Assembly (NCBI GenBank): GCA_946478845.1
Contig: CAMLDI010000030.1
Coordinates: forward strand, 1-33,001
Source: an uncultured Paenibacillaceae bacterium
GTDB taxonomy: Bacteria > Bacillota > Bacilli > Aneurinibacillales > Aneurinibacillaceae
Direction: 5' to 3'
Length of the DNA stretch: 33,001 nucleotides
The notes under the pieces were generated by a model. The model was given only the letters and a program-made list of their open reading frames with translations. It made no database searches and was not told the DNA's origin. The position numbers and the translations under genes were made by a program. This document shows, piece after piece, positions 6,927 through 15,804 of this stretch (position 1 is its first letter; each line of letters starts with the position of its first letter).

Positions 6927-8014
6927 TTCATCCCTTCCATTAAGGATCCATACTGCACAGCAATGGATTCCCAGGTATAATCACGGGCTAAGAAAAGACC
7001 TTTTTCCACCCTGAGTGCCGTCAGTTCCGAATTCCTCCACATTCGTTCAATCGCTGCTGCAATAGCGAAGGGATGGACCTCATCAATAATTTCTGCAACG
7101 TAAGGTGAGACATACTCTCCCATTCCCCCAGCACAGGTGGACACAAGAGGTACACCGCTGGCAAGGGCTTCCAGGGCCACCAGGCCAAAGGATTCCCCTT
7201 TGCTGGGCATAACCACCGCTCCCAGGGAAGGTAGGATTTTTCTTATTTTTTCAGGCTTAATAAACCCATGCCAATAAACCCTTGCTTCTACTTGAAGCTC
7301 CTTTACTAATTCTTTTAATCCTGTCATATATTTTTTAGTGCCATTGCCGTAAATATCCAGAGCAACAAGGGGATTGATGGTTATTAAATGAGGCATTGAT
7401 TCGATTAGCTGACGTATCCCTTTTGCCGGAACGATTCGGCCAATATAAGCTAATTTATAGGATGGCGCATACCCTCTGGCCGGGAAAGGAAGAACCCCAT
7501 TTGGGATTACGAATGTTTTTAAGGCAATAGAGGGATAGGTTCTAGCGATTTCATTTTTCATCCAACCACTGGGTACAACCACATGATTGGCCACATTAAA
7601 AAGGCGGATTTGTTCTTTCTCCACCTGTTTTCTATTTTTTCCTTTTTCTAAACATACAAGGGAATGACAGGTATACAAGAGAGGAAGATTGAGCTTTTTT
7701 TTCAATAAAGCTGTAAGAGGGAAATATTGTACACTATGTATATGAAGCAAATTGGGAAAGGGAATGCCTGCCTCTTTGACCTTCTCCCATACTTTTTTTG
7801 GATCCCTTAACCATTTGCTAGGAATTCGAATCACGACAGGGGTTGTATATGGAGAAATGGACCATGTTTTGCCTGTTGTGAATACCACCACTTCCATCTC
7901 TGCCCTTTCCCCTAAATATTTTGCTAACTGGGTAGCCACCACCCCAAGACCGCCAATGATCCGTGTAGAATATTCATGTGTCATGACCCAAATGCGCATT
8001 TCCTTTACTTCCAT
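6923..8014 (-). CDS. Family 4 glycosyltransferase, probable spore-coat type
   Basis: A 363-residue GT-B glycosyltransferase (GT4). The N-terminal acceptor domain begins MRIWVMTHEYSTRIIGGLG, with the GGLG/GGV-like loop. The C-terminal donor domain starts near KLAYIGRIVPAKG and holds the EX7E-type motif ESFGLVALEALASGVP. It probably transfers a sugar from a nucleotide-sugar. The start is uncertain: ATG 8014 has GGGG very close, while a second ATG at 7999 (MRIWVM) would match the family's usual start. It heads the minus-strand unit downstream of a sigma-K-like -10 and is translationally coupled to the HipA-like gene. Confidence 0.88.
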   Translation of the reverse strand: MEVKEMRIWVMTHEYSTRIIGGLGVVATQLAKYLGERAEMEVVVFTTGKTWSISPYTTPVVIRIPSKWLRDPKKVWEKVKEAGIPFPNLLHIHSVQYFPLTALLKKKLNLPLLYTCHSLVCLEKGKNRKQVEKEQIRLFNVANHVVVPSGWMKNEIARTYPSIALKTFVIPNGVLPFPARGYAPSYKLAYIGRIVPAKGIRQLIESMPHLITINPLVALDIYGNGTKKYMTGLKELVKELQVEARVYWHGFIKPEKIRKILPSLGAVVMPSKGESFGLVALEALASGVPLVSTCAGGMGEYVSPYVAEIIDEVHPFAIAAAIERMWRNSELTALRVEKGLFLARDYTWESIAVQYGSLMEGMK

Positions 8015-8043
8015 TCCCCTTCATTTTTCAGGTGTCTTCTTCA

Positions 8044-8052
8044 TATCCTATG
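8044..8052 (-). promoter_or_regulatory. Sigma-K-type -10 element, leftward unit
   Basis: On the minus strand CATAGGATA fits the sigma-K -10 consensus CATAnnnTA exactly. No clear AC-containing -35 is found at 16 bp, so the promoter is less certain than the opposite one. The start point would be about 23 nt upstream of the glycosyltransferase ATG at 8014. Confidence 0.5.
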
Positions 8053-8080
8053 TGACCCCCATTGTTTTCGCCATTGTTTT

Positions 8081-8108
8081 AACATGAAGGGCTTTCCTCC
8101 ATAAGATA
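8081..8108 (+). promoter_or_regulatory. Sigma-K-type promoter, rightward unit
   Basis: AAC (8081-8083), a 16-bp spacer and CATAAGATA (8100-8108) match the sigma-K consensus (AC ... CATAnnnTA) in both elements and spacing. The predicted start at about 8115 would give a very short leader that begins inside the AAAGGAGG ribosome-binding site (8112-8119), which is unusual and lowers confidence. Confidence 0.5.
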
Positions 8109-8123
8109 AAGAAAGGAGGAAAG

Positions 8124-9236
8124 ATGCCAATGAGAATATTCGTCGTAGCTCCCCCAGCCTATCCTGTTTCCCCTAAAACAGGTGGATCTGTGGAAATCTC
8201 TTTGTACCAAATCGCCCAACGGGTATCAGGCAAGTACCCGGTCACCATCCTTAGCCGCAATAAAAACAAACTTCCTCCCCTCACAACGAAAGGCATGCTA
8301 ACGATTGCTCGTTTTCCCCAAAAAGAGAAATATATAAATCAAGTGATTTACTTTGCCAAAAAAAATGAGTTTGACATTATTCAGGTGGAAAATCGCCCCG
8401 CTTACGTAATCCCTCTACGAAAAAAATTCCCCCATAAAAAAATCCTTTTGGTTCTCCATTCTTTAACCTTTATGAAAAAATTGAAAAGGGAAGTGCAAAA
8501 AGAAATCGTAACGAAAGCAGATGCCATTCTATGCAATAGTGAATTTATCCGAAAGGAATACATGAACCTTTTTCCGGGAAATGCCCATAAATTCCATACC
8601 ATTTATTTAGGTGCGGATCTAAGCCGCTTCCGCCTACCCTCTCTTGAGGAGAAATTAAAAGAACGAAAAAAATATAAGGTTCAAGATTCCTTTAATGTAT
8701 TAAATGCCGGACGAATCATTCCGGGGAAAGGAATTCACCTTTTAGTAAGAGCTGTGGGAACCTTAAAGAACAAATACCCATATATTAAATTAATCCTGGT
8801 CGGCCCTTGTTTAAATAAAAATTACCAGACCCTCCTTGAAAATGAAGGGGAAAAAGCAGGGATTGAGATTTGTTTTATTGGCTCCATTAAACCTTCCGAG
8901 ATGCATCGTATGTATTGGTTAGGGGATTGCTTTGTCCTCCCCACCCAGTTTCTCGAAGCCTTTGGACTGGTAAATATTGAAGCCATGGCAAGCGGTTTGC
9001 CTGTCATCGCCTCCAATCGGGGAGGAATTCCAGAGATTCTCCATTCCTCCAATGGCATTCTTGTTGACGATTACCAGAATGAAGATGCCTTCAGCCAGGC
9101 CATTGAAAAAGTCATCCGCTTTCCCTCCCAGAAAAGAGAAATGGAAAAAAGGGGGTTGGAAACAGCACAACATTTTAGTTGGGAAAATGCCGCCCAACGA
9201 TACTGTGAATTTTACGAACTTATTATTACTACATAA
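8124..9236 (+). CDS. Family 4 glycosyltransferase, CotSA-like
   Basis: A 370-residue GT-B/GT4 glycosyltransferase. The N-terminal domain begins MRIFVVAPPAYPVSPKTGGS. The donor domain begins near VLNAGRIIPGKGI (about 196-208) and carries FLEAFGLVNIEAMASGLPV with the two-glutamate motif, then GGIPEIL. CotSA, a spore coat protein of B. subtilis, belongs to this family, and the pairing with a YheC/D gene supports a coat role. AGGAGG lies 4 nt before ATG 8124; a second in-frame ATG at 8130 is possible. It is followed after 12 bp by the YheC/D gene, so the two are co-transcribed. Confidence 0.88.
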   Translation: MPMRIFVVAPPAYPVSPKTGGSVEISLYQIAQRVSGKYPVTILSRNKNKLPPLTTKGMLTIARFPQKEKYINQVIYFAKKNEFDIIQVENRPAYVIPLRKKFPHKKILLVLHSLTFMKKLKREVQKEIVTKADAILCNSEFIRKEYMNLFPGNAHKFHTIYLGADLSRFRLPSLEEKLKERKKYKVQDSFNVLNAGRIIPGKGIHLLVRAVGTLKNKYPYIKLILVGPCLNKNYQTLLENEGEKAGIEICFIGSIKPSEMHRMYWLGDCFVLPTQFLEAFGLVNIEAMASGLPVIASNRGGIPEILHSSNGILVDDYQNEDAFSQAIEKVIRFPSQKREMEKRGLETAQHFSWENAAQRYCEFYELIITT

Positions 9237-9248
9237 GGGGTTTCTTGC

Positions 9249-10334
9249 ATGAACACAGAGTACGTGGGAATTTTGCTTAATAAATCCATTTGCACTGGAA
9301 TACAACAAGGAATGAAAATTAGGGAAGCAATCCATCTCTATGATGAAATCGGCACAAAATATGGACTAATTCCTTGCTATTTTTCCCCTTCTGATTATAA
9401 GAACAAGAAAAAACAGGTGTTTGCTATTCTTCGCAACGGCAATGAATATACAAGAAAATGGATTCCTGTTCCACGGGTTATTCATAACCGTACCCTGCAC
9501 TTATCCCAGACAGAGAAAAATGCCGTAAGCCAATTAGAAAAACAAGGGGCGATTGTTTTTAATCGGCAAAATCGCTACAACAAGTTATGGGTCCACCGAC
9601 AGTTAAATAAAATACCTATCCTGCGCCCCTACCTGCCAAAAACCATCCCCGCCACCATGGAAAACTTGCAAAAAATGATGGAGGAGTTTTCTTCTCTGAT
9701 TTTAAAACCAACCATCGGTAGCCTGGGCAGAGGCATTATGCGCCTTTCCCAGGTTAATGACCAATGGCTTCTTTCCTATCCGGCAGAAACAAAGAAAAAT
9801 CCCCACTTAATCCGAGAATTCTTTGGGAAAACCATCCCCCTTCATATTGCACAAACCTTTAAAAACAAATCCTATATCATCCAGAAGGAAATTCCCATTG
9901 CAACCTATCAAGGAAGACCCTTTGATTTGCGGGTATCTGTACAAAAAAATGAACATAGTTTCTGGCAAGTCACTGGCCTCATTGCCAAAGTTGCACGCTC
10001 CGGCCATTTTTTATGCAATGTGGCCCAGGGAGGCCAAGTCTATCCTCTCGAAAATTTATTGAGAACTTATCCTAACCTGAACATCGAGACTGTAAATGAC
10101 AATATTTCCAGGCTTGCCTTAAATATTGTGCAGGAGTTAGAAGAACATGTGCAAGGTTTAGCGGATGTCGGGTTAGATTTAGCTATTACCCGGGATGGAT
10201 TCCCCTATTTCATTGAGTGTAATGGCAGAGACCAACGGTACAGCTTTCTTAATGGGGGAATGATGGACACATGGAAACAAACCTATTTTAACCCCATTGG
10301 CTATGCCCGTTTTTTGTTGGACTATCAAGAATAG
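9249..10334 (+). CDS. YheC/YheD-family endospore coat-associated ATP-grasp protein
   Basis: A 361-residue protein of the YheC/D family. The N-terminal half has EYVGILLNKSI and WIPVPRVIHNRT. The ATP-grasp half has LILKPTIGSLGRGIMRL (about 156-172, ATP-binding Lys and Gly-rich loop), RPFDLRVSVQK, and LDLAITRDGFPYFIECNGRD (about 304-323, Glu/Asn metal ligands). ATP-grasp enzymes ligate carboxylates to amines or similar. In B. subtilis YheC and YheD localise to the developing coat, with unknown chemistry. It is the second gene of the rightward sigma-K unit, followed by a strong terminator. Which of the two B. subtilis proteins it matches is not decided. Confidence 0.88.
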   Translation: MNTEYVGILLNKSICTGIQQGMKIREAIHLYDEIGTKYGLIPCYFSPSDYKNKKKQVFAILRNGNEYTRKWIPVPRVIHNRTLHLSQTEKNAVSQLEKQGAIVFNRQNRYNKLWVHRQLNKIPILRPYLPKTIPATMENLQKMMEEFSSLILKPTIGSLGRGIMRLSQVNDQWLLSYPAETKKNPHLIREFFGKTIPLHIAQTFKNKSYIIQKEIPIATYQGRPFDLRVSVQKNEHSFWQVTGLIAKVARSGHFLCNVAQGGQVYPLENLLRTYPNLNIETVNDNISRLALNIVQELEEHVQGLADVGLDLAITRDGFPYFIECNGRDQRYSFLNGGMMDTWKQTYFNPIGYARFLLDYQE

Positions 10335-10349
10335 CAAACATGTAAAAAC

Positions 10350-10386
10350 AAAAGGCTCCCAACCAAAGTGGTTGAGAGCCTTTTTA
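10350..10386. terminator. Bidirectional terminator between YheC/D-type gene and SDR gene
   Basis: AAAAGGCTC and GAGCCTTTTT flank CAACC/GGTTG, forming a long stem with A- and T-runs on both sides. The genes on either side converge on it. Confidence 0.88.
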
Positions 10387-10400
10387 CGTATATAAATCAT

Positions 10401-11159
10401 TTAATACGCAGTCCATCCGGCATCTGCTGTAATCACGATGCCATTTACAAAACTGGATTCATCAGTAGCAAGGAATAAAGCAACCCCTGCAATTTCTTCT
10501 GCTTCCCCGGCTCTTGGATTCAGACTAAGTCCCATGGATGAACGTTGTGCCCCAAAAGGATTGGGTTGTTTGATGGTAGAACCTATATTGGTGTTCACAG
10601 CCCCAGGAGCAATAGCGTTACAACGAATTCCTTTGGTTGCATAATGGAATCCTACATTTTTCGTTAATCCTACCACAGCATGTTTAGATGCGGTATAGGC
10701 CGCTCCTGCTCTAGAACCAAATAAACCTCCTACAGATGCAATATTGATAATAACCCCTTTTCCTTTATCTAAGAAAATAGGCATTGCTTTTCTAATGGCA
10801 CGCATGGGTCCTGTTGTGTTAATAGCAAATACCTTTTCCCATTGCTCGTCAATAATATCCGCAACAGGTTCAAAGTTATCCATGATTCCCGCATTGTTAA
10901 CCAAAATATCCAGGGTTCCGTAAGCATTAACCGTCGAGTCAATTAAATTCTGGATATCCTCTTCTTTTGCTACGTTTGCCACAATGGCCATTGCCACACC
11001 ACCAGTTGTAGTTATTTGCTCTACAGTAGCATTTGCGGATTCTATATTAATATCAGCGACAACCACTTTTGCCCCTTCTTTCGCATATAGGGCTGCAATA
11101 GCTCTTCCCATCCCAGAACCGGCGCCTGTTACGATTGCAACTTTTCCTGCAAGTCTCAT
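10401..11159 (-). CDS. Short-chain dehydrogenase/reductase (SDR)
   Basis: A 252-residue classical SDR. The NAD(P)-binding TGAGSGMG motif is at about 11-18, Asp near residue 37 (VVVADI) suggests NAD preference, NNAG is at about 88-91, and the catalytic set is Ser (INIASVGG), Tyr (YTASKHAVVG, YxxxK). Substrate unknown; this class includes glucose and 3-oxoacyl reductases and 2,3-butanediol-type dehydrogenases. The ATG follows GGAGG at 8 nt. It stands alone, bounded by a terminator downstream and divergent from the response regulator gene. Confidence 0.9.
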   Translation of the reverse strand: MRLAGKVAIVTGAGSGMGRAIAALYAKEGAKVVVADINIESANATVEQITTTGGVAMAIVANVAKEEDIQNLIDSTVNAYGTLDILVNNAGIMDNFEPVADIIDEQWEKVFAINTTGPMRAIRKAMPIFLDKGKGVIINIASVGGLFGSRAGAAYTASKHAVVGLTKNVGFHYATKGIRCNAIAPGAVNTNIGSTIKQPNPFGAQRSSMGLSLNPRAGEAEEIAGVALFLATDESSFVNGIVITADAGWTAY

Positions 11160-11354
11160 CTTTTTTTCCTCCTTCTTCTTTTGTATGCCCTTTCAATTGC
11201 CCCCGACAATAAAAAATCTCTTCTCTTTCTGTAGTATAATTAGTTTACTATAAAACATCTTCATTATTTTTGTTCAATATCAGCAAAATAATGAATACGG
11301 GAGTAAAAAAATGTATAGTAAAATCAAATCCAATCATCAATGAAGAGGGATTTC
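11160..11354. promoter_or_regulatory. Divergent intergenic region, SDR and response regulator
   Basis: This AT-rich region drives two genes in opposite directions. TATAAT (11235-11240, +) and TATAGT (minus strand, about 11253-11248) are the best -10 candidates. The minus one has TTGAAC 18-19 bp upstream. None has a consensus -35 at 17 bp on the plus strand. A TAGTA...TACTA inverted repeat overlaps both -10 elements (11232-11252). Confidence 0.35.
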
Positions 11355-12029
11355 ATGTATAGAATAATGATCATTGAGGACGATGAAAAAATTAGAGAAA
11401 TTGTCGCTGATACGTTGAAGAAGTGGCAGTATGATGTGGTAGAAGTGACCCAATTTGACCAGGTGCTAAGGGAATTTAAGGAGACAGAACCTCACCTTGT
11501 TCTCTTAGATATTAATCTCCCCGCTTATGATGGATACTACTGGTGCCAGCAAATACGTTCAATATCCAAGGTACCCATTATATTCCTTTCATCTAGACAA
11601 CAGAATATGGATATCATTATGGCCATTAATATGGGTGGAGATGACTTTATCCAGAAGCCCTTTGATTTGGATATCCTTGTTGCGAAAATCAGTGCCTTCC
11701 TCCGCCGGAAATACACCTATCAAGAAGATGAAAACATCAGATTTATCCATCAAGGTTTGAAATTAAATGTAACCAATTCAACCATTGAATATAACGGGAA
11801 AACCACTGAATTAAGCCGGAATGAATTCATCCTTTTACATTTTATGATGGGGAATATAGAGAAAATTGTTTCCCGTGAAGACTTAATGCAGGCACTATGG
11901 AATGATGATCAGTTTGTTGATGATAACACACTAACCGTGAACGTGAACCGGCTACGGAGGAAGATTGCCGGGCTTGGTCTCGAGGACTTCATTGTCACCC
12001 GGAAAGGAATGGGGTATTTAATCCAATGA
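11355..12029 (+). CDS. OmpR-family response regulator, BceR-type
   Basis: A 224-residue two-domain regulator. The receiver domain has the acidic pair Asp9/Asp10, phosphoacceptor Asp52 (LLDINLP) and the QKPF lysine near 101. The C-terminal winged helix ends GMGYLIQ. I chose ATG 11355 because AGAGGG lies just upstream; an in-frame ATG at 11340 would add five residues. The next gene, an intramembrane-sensing kinase, overlaps by ATGA. The nearby Bce-type ABC transporter with a BceR-like operator is the expected target. Confidence 0.9.
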   Translation: MYRIMIIEDDEKIREIVADTLKKWQYDVVEVTQFDQVLREFKETEPHLVLLDINLPAYDGYYWCQQIRSISKVPIIFLSSRQQNMDIIMAINMGGDDFIQKPFDLDILVAKISAFLRRKYTYQEDENIRFIHQGLKLNVTNSTIEYNGKTTELSRNEFILLHFMMGNIEKIVSREDLMQALWNDDQFVDDNTLTVNVNRLRRKIAGLGLEDFIVTRKGMGYLIQ

Positions 12030-13021
12030 CCTTCCTGCGCTTTCTAACCTATGAAAAGCCTTATATTTATGTGTATCTAACTGGTTTCCTGATCTCGGCG
12101 GCCATTTTTCATACCGATAGCAATGGCGGATGGGCATGGGGGACATTCTTCTATGCCTTTACCCTATCTTTCATTGTGTTAGCCGGATTTTTATTTATTC
12201 GTTACCAGCAAAATGTACGTGTGATTCGACAAATGAAAAGTGTAGATGATGACAGTTTATCACTAGAGGGGGAATTTGCCCGGCAACTTATCGATAAACT
12301 GAAACGGGAGCATATCCGTGAAATGAATCAGATTCAAGAAAAGCAGAAGGAGCATTATGACTTTATCGTCTCCTGGTTCCATGAAATAAAAACACCTATT
12401 TCCGTTCTTCGCTTACTGCAGCAAACCAATATGGACCCCAATAGTTTAAGGGAAGAGATCACGAAGATTGAAAATTACGTCGATCAAGCTCTCTATTACG
12501 CCAAGCTGGATAGCTTTAACCAGGATTATGATATTCAAAATTGTGACGTTATTCAAATTTTGAAAGAAGTGGTTAAGGCCCATTCAAAAACCTTTTTTTC
12601 CAAAAAAATTCGCATTACCATACAGGCAGATTCACTGGAGGTTCAAAGCGATCCTAAATGGCTGCGGTTTATCCTCAATCAGTTATTGACCAATAGTTTA
12701 AAATATACGGAACATGGCGGGGAAATTGCCATTTCAACATTGGAAACCCCGCAAGAAAAACAATTGCTGATTCGGGACAACGGGATTGGCATTAGCCAAA
12801 AAGACCTTCCGCGAATTTTCAATCGTGGATTTACTGGAGAAACAGGACGAAGGTATCCTAAATCAACGGGTATGGGCTTATATTTATCCCAACAATTAAG
12901 TAACAAATTAGGACATTACATTAGTGTTACGTCGGAAGTGGGGAAATTCACCCAATTTATTATTCACTTCCCTATAGATAGCGATCCCTATTTAATACTT
13001 AAAAAAACACACGATGAGTAA
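12026..13021 (+). CDS. Intramembrane-sensing histidine kinase, BceS-type
   Basis: A 331-residue kinase with two N-terminal helices (about 13-28 and 40-58) joined by only ~10 residues, so it has no extracellular sensor domain. The HisKA segment SWFHEIKTPIS carries His119. The ATPase domain shows NQLLTNSLKYT (N box), DNGIGI (G1) and TGMGLYL (G2). Bce-type kinases sense transport flux through their partner ABC permease rather than binding the drug directly. The start overlaps the regulator stop. The last codons lie inside a bidirectional terminator shared with the permease gene. Confidence 0.9.
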   Translation: MTFLRFLTYEKPYIYVYLTGFLISAAIFHTDSNGGWAWGTFFYAFTLSFIVLAGFLFIRYQQNVRVIRQMKSVDDDSLSLEGEFARQLIDKLKREHIREMNQIQEKQKEHYDFIVSWFHEIKTPISVLRLLQQTNMDPNSLREEITKIENYVDQALYYAKLDSFNQDYDIQNCDVIQILKEVVKAHSKTFFSKKIRITIQADSLEVQSDPKWLRFILNQLLTNSLKYTEHGGEIAISTLETPQEKQLLIRDNGIGISQKDLPRIFNRGFTGETGRRYPKSTGMGLYLSQQLSNKLGHYISVTSEVGKFTQFIIHFPIDSDPYLILKKTHDE

Positions 13022-13044
13022 AATAACTCACCGTGTGTTTTTTT
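13001..13044. terminator. Bidirectional terminator overlapping two coding ends
   Basis: AAAAAAACACAC (13001-13012) pairs with GTGTGTTTTTTT, with an inner GAGT/ACTC pair. The kinase stop (13019-13021) and the permease stop (13028-13030) both lie inside the hairpin, so each protein's C-terminus is encoded by terminator DNA. Confidence 0.85.
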
Positions 13045-14986
13045 CGTTGATAATTTTGTAGTAAATGGATGTTGATGATAAGAAAAAAATGAAATACGTT
13101 AACACATACAATCCCATGACAGAAAAAATAATCGTTGTTAAGGAAGGTAGATCTTTGATTACCAGGATGACTGTGTAATATAAAAGATACCAACTGTGTA
13201 ACAATCCCAGGATTAGTGGCGGTAAAAATACGAACAACAATTGTTTCCGAATAATCTTTTTTATTTCTTTGTCCCCAACGCCAATTTTTCTTAAAATTGC
13301 ATAATGTTCTCGCTCTTCTGTAGCTTCGCGCAGCTGTTTAAAGTAGATGACACTTCCTAAAGCGAACAATGCAATGACTGCAAAAAAGGCAACGGAGAAC
13401 AATACTAAAGAAGACGATTCAGTATTACTGGAATACTGATCTACATAGGCTGAAAAATATGCTCCTTTTGTTTTCATAACGATATCGTATATTTTTCGGG
13501 ATACGTCATTGGATGTCTTCGGATCTTCGATTTGATAAATTTCATAGGAAGAAAGGGTATGATTTTCTTTTAAGTGCTCAAAAGCTTCGTCTGAAATTAC
13601 GAGTACAGAAGGTTGAAGACCGGAATCATCTACACCAGGACTCGTTGGGATAGTTAACAATGGGTATCGTATTCTTTCGACTACACGAAATGTATTGTCT
13701 TTTAAAAGGGTAATTTCAGGTTGAGGACTTTTATATTTTGTCGGTTCATCCAATCCTCTTGTTAAAACAATTGCTTCTTCATCTTCTAAATTTACTTTTT
13801 CACCAACTCCACGTAATTCAACAATCGAATTTAATTGTGACTCAGGGAAAAGGTAGAACTCCTCTGTGTAATATTCGGGATAGCTAAAAAACGTTTTTCT
13901 ATTTGGGATTTTTTTAGTTTGAATTCCCGTAATTGTTTCATGTCCAATAATTGGATGTGAGTCATTTAACATTTGTTCAATTTCTTTTTGTGTTACATCA
14001 TCTTGCGTCGAAAAGGCAAGATGGTTTGGATATTCTTTTTTTACAACGTCAGCTTTCACTGCGTAATCTACAGCAATAAATCCAACTGCAAAAATGACAA
14101 TAGCACTAATCAGTGAATTAAACGTAAAGTTTACCGCATTTCCTCGAATAGAAAAACGAAGGGAGGAAACCCATAACATTTTGTTACCTTTAAAGTAATT
14201 TTTGCTATGACTCATTTTTTGTAAAATCCAACCGGATAACTGGCGGAAAAATAAATACGTTCCGACAATCAATGCCACTGTTGTAGCAATTAATGTTTCT
14301 TTAAAATAATCTTTCCATATGTCTGTATCTCCTATGGTAATCATGTAGTAGGACGATACAATCAATATGATGGAAAATATCGCCAACCCAAAAGAAAATT
14401 TAAGGGGTTTGTCCATTTTTTCTTTTGCATGAAACAATTCAACTAACTGCACACGACGGACATTAAAATAACTTTGAATCGTAATAATGCCGATTAATAA
14501 AGCGAATAACAGAATAGTTAAGCCGATTGCTTCAAGTGGAAAAGAAAAAGAAATGTCTTCATTGTAGTGCATTAAGTTCATTAATACCGCACCGAAAAAT
14601 TTCGATAGTAATCCACCGATTACTATACCGCCGGATACAGAAATAGCGCTTAAAAATAACGTTTCAAAAAAGACCATTGCAGCAATTTGTCTTTCTTCCA
14701 TCCCATAAAGTAAATACATGCCAAATTCTTTTTTCCGCTGCTTCATGAAAAATGCGTTAGCGTACAAAATAAAGAACACAATAAACAAAAAGACGATCAT
14801 CGAGGCAATTAAAATAACCGTTTTGTAGTTTTCTTTATTTTGAATGGCTGCAACTACGTCTTCGTTAAACATCAAACCGGAAAAGGTAAAGTAAATGACA
14901 ACCCCGACAAGCATGGAAATGAAATATATGGTATACAAACGGAAGTTCCGCTTCATATTCCTCCATGATAAATCAACTAAGTTCAT
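13028..14986 (-). CDS. Bce-type ABC transporter permease
   Basis: A 652-residue FtsX/MacB-superfamily permease with the Bce layout. Helix 1 is near residues 18-38 after the MNLVDLSWRNMKRNF start. Helices 2-4 lie near 59-77, 109-132 and 154-173, followed by further helices. A large extracellular domain (about 310-525) is predicted between helices 7 and 8, and a helix triplet follows at the C-terminus. Length and the large loop match BceB, PsdB and YxdM, which give resistance to bacitracin, nisin-like lantibiotics or related peptides. Its start overlaps the ATPase stop (ATGA). The specific peptide cannot be predicted. Confidence 0.9.
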   Translation of the reverse strand: MNLVDLSWRNMKRNFRLYTIYFISMLVGVVIYFTFSGLMFNEDVVAAIQNKENYKTVILIASMIVFLFIVFFILYANAFFMKQRKKEFGMYLLYGMEERQIAAMVFFETLFLSAISVSGGIVIGGLLSKFFGAVLMNLMHYNEDISFSFPLEAIGLTILLFALLIGIITIQSYFNVRRVQLVELFHAKEKMDKPLKFSFGLAIFSIILIVSSYYMITIGDTDIWKDYFKETLIATTVALIVGTYLFFRQLSGWILQKMSHSKNYFKGNKMLWVSSLRFSIRGNAVNFTFNSLISAIVIFAVGFIAVDYAVKADVVKKEYPNHLAFSTQDDVTQKEIEQMLNDSHPIIGHETITGIQTKKIPNRKTFFSYPEYYTEEFYLFPESQLNSIVELRGVGEKVNLEDEEAIVLTRGLDEPTKYKSPQPEITLLKDNTFRVVERIRYPLLTIPTSPGVDDSGLQPSVLVISDEAFEHLKENHTLSSYEIYQIEDPKTSNDVSRKIYDIVMKTKGAYFSAYVDQYSSNTESSSLVLFSVAFFAVIALFALGSVIYFKQLREATEEREHYAILRKIGVGDKEIKKIIRKQLLFVFLPPLILGLLHSWYLLYYTVILVIKDLPSLTTIIFSVMGLYVLTYFIFFLSSTSIYYKIINEKNTR

Positions 14987-15732
14987 CGCTTGTCACTCCC
15001 TAGAGCACTTTGAACCGTTAGGATTCGGTCAAAGAATTCTTTTTCAGATTGTTCTCCTTTAAACAGTTCATTAACGATTTTTCCGTCACGGAGAAAAACC
15101 ACGCGCTGGCAGTAGCTCGCTGCATAGGGATCATGGGTAATCATCAGAACCGTTGTCTTAAATGTTTTATTGAGCAATTGAATTTGTTCTAACAGCTGGG
15201 TAGCAGATCGGGAATCAAGTGCACCCGTCGGCTCATCAGCAAACACAATTGCAGGATTCGTAATGAGCGCCCTCGCTGCAGCTGTTCGCTGCTTTTGCCC
15301 ACCGGAAATTTCTGAGGGATATTGATCTAAGATGGATTCAATATTTAAGGCTTCAATTAAATTCCCTAACCGCTGCTCCATTTCATCGACAGGTGTTTTT
15401 TGTAACGAGAGAGGCAACAGGATATTTTCCTTCACCGTTAATGTATCCAGCAAGTTGAAATCTTGAAAAATAAAACCCATTCTTTTTTGCCGGAATTCCC
15501 GCATGGCTTTCTTCTTCAGATCTAACAGGGATTTTCCCTCAATCCAAACCTCCCCACCGGTAAAAGTATCAATGGTTGAAAGAGTATTTATTAATGTGGT
15601 TTTCCCAGAACCCGATGGACCCATAATGGCGGTGAATTCCCCTTCTTCAATTGTCAAATCAATATTCTTTAAGACCGGGGTTTTTCCATAAGATTTCGAT
15701 AAGTTTTTTGTTTGAATGATTAGTTTAGCCAT
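14983..15732 (-). CDS. Bce-type ABC transporter ATPase
   Basis: A 249-residue ATPase with Walker A GPSGSGKTT (38-46), Q-loop FIFQDFNLLD, signature SGGQKQRTAAARAL, Walker B VFADEPTGALD and the switch His in MITHDP. It belongs to the MacB/BceA subfamily. I chose ATG 15732 because GAGGAGGG lies 7 nt upstream and the protein then begins MAKLIIQTKNLSKSYG; the longer reading to 15798 runs through the promoter. It is co-transcribed and translationally coupled with the permease, under a BceR-type operator. Confidence 0.93.
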   Translation of the reverse strand: MAKLIIQTKNLSKSYGKTPVLKNIDLTIEEGEFTAIMGPSGSGKTTLINTLSTIDTFTGGEVWIEGKSLLDLKKKAMREFRQKRMGFIFQDFNLLDTLTVKENILLPLSLQKTPVDEMEQRLGNLIEALNIESILDQYPSEISGGQKQRTAAARALITNPAIVFADEPTGALDSRSATQLLEQIQLLNKTFKTTVLMITHDPYAASYCQRVVFLRDGKIVNELFKGEQSEKEFFDRILTVQSALGSDKR

Positions 15733-15756
15733 TGTTTCGCCCTCCTCTCCCACCAT

Positions 15757-15762
15757 ACTATA
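15757..15762 (-). promoter_or_regulatory. Promoter -10 of the Bce-type ABC operon
   Basis: TATAGT on the minus strand lies about 25 bp upstream of the ATPase ATG. No good -35 is found at 17 bp, as expected for a promoter that depends on an activator bound upstream (the BceR-type box at 15805). Confidence 0.5.
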
Positions 15763-15804
15763 CCTACTAATTTGCCCCAACCATCGAACGAACATCATCT
15801 AAAG

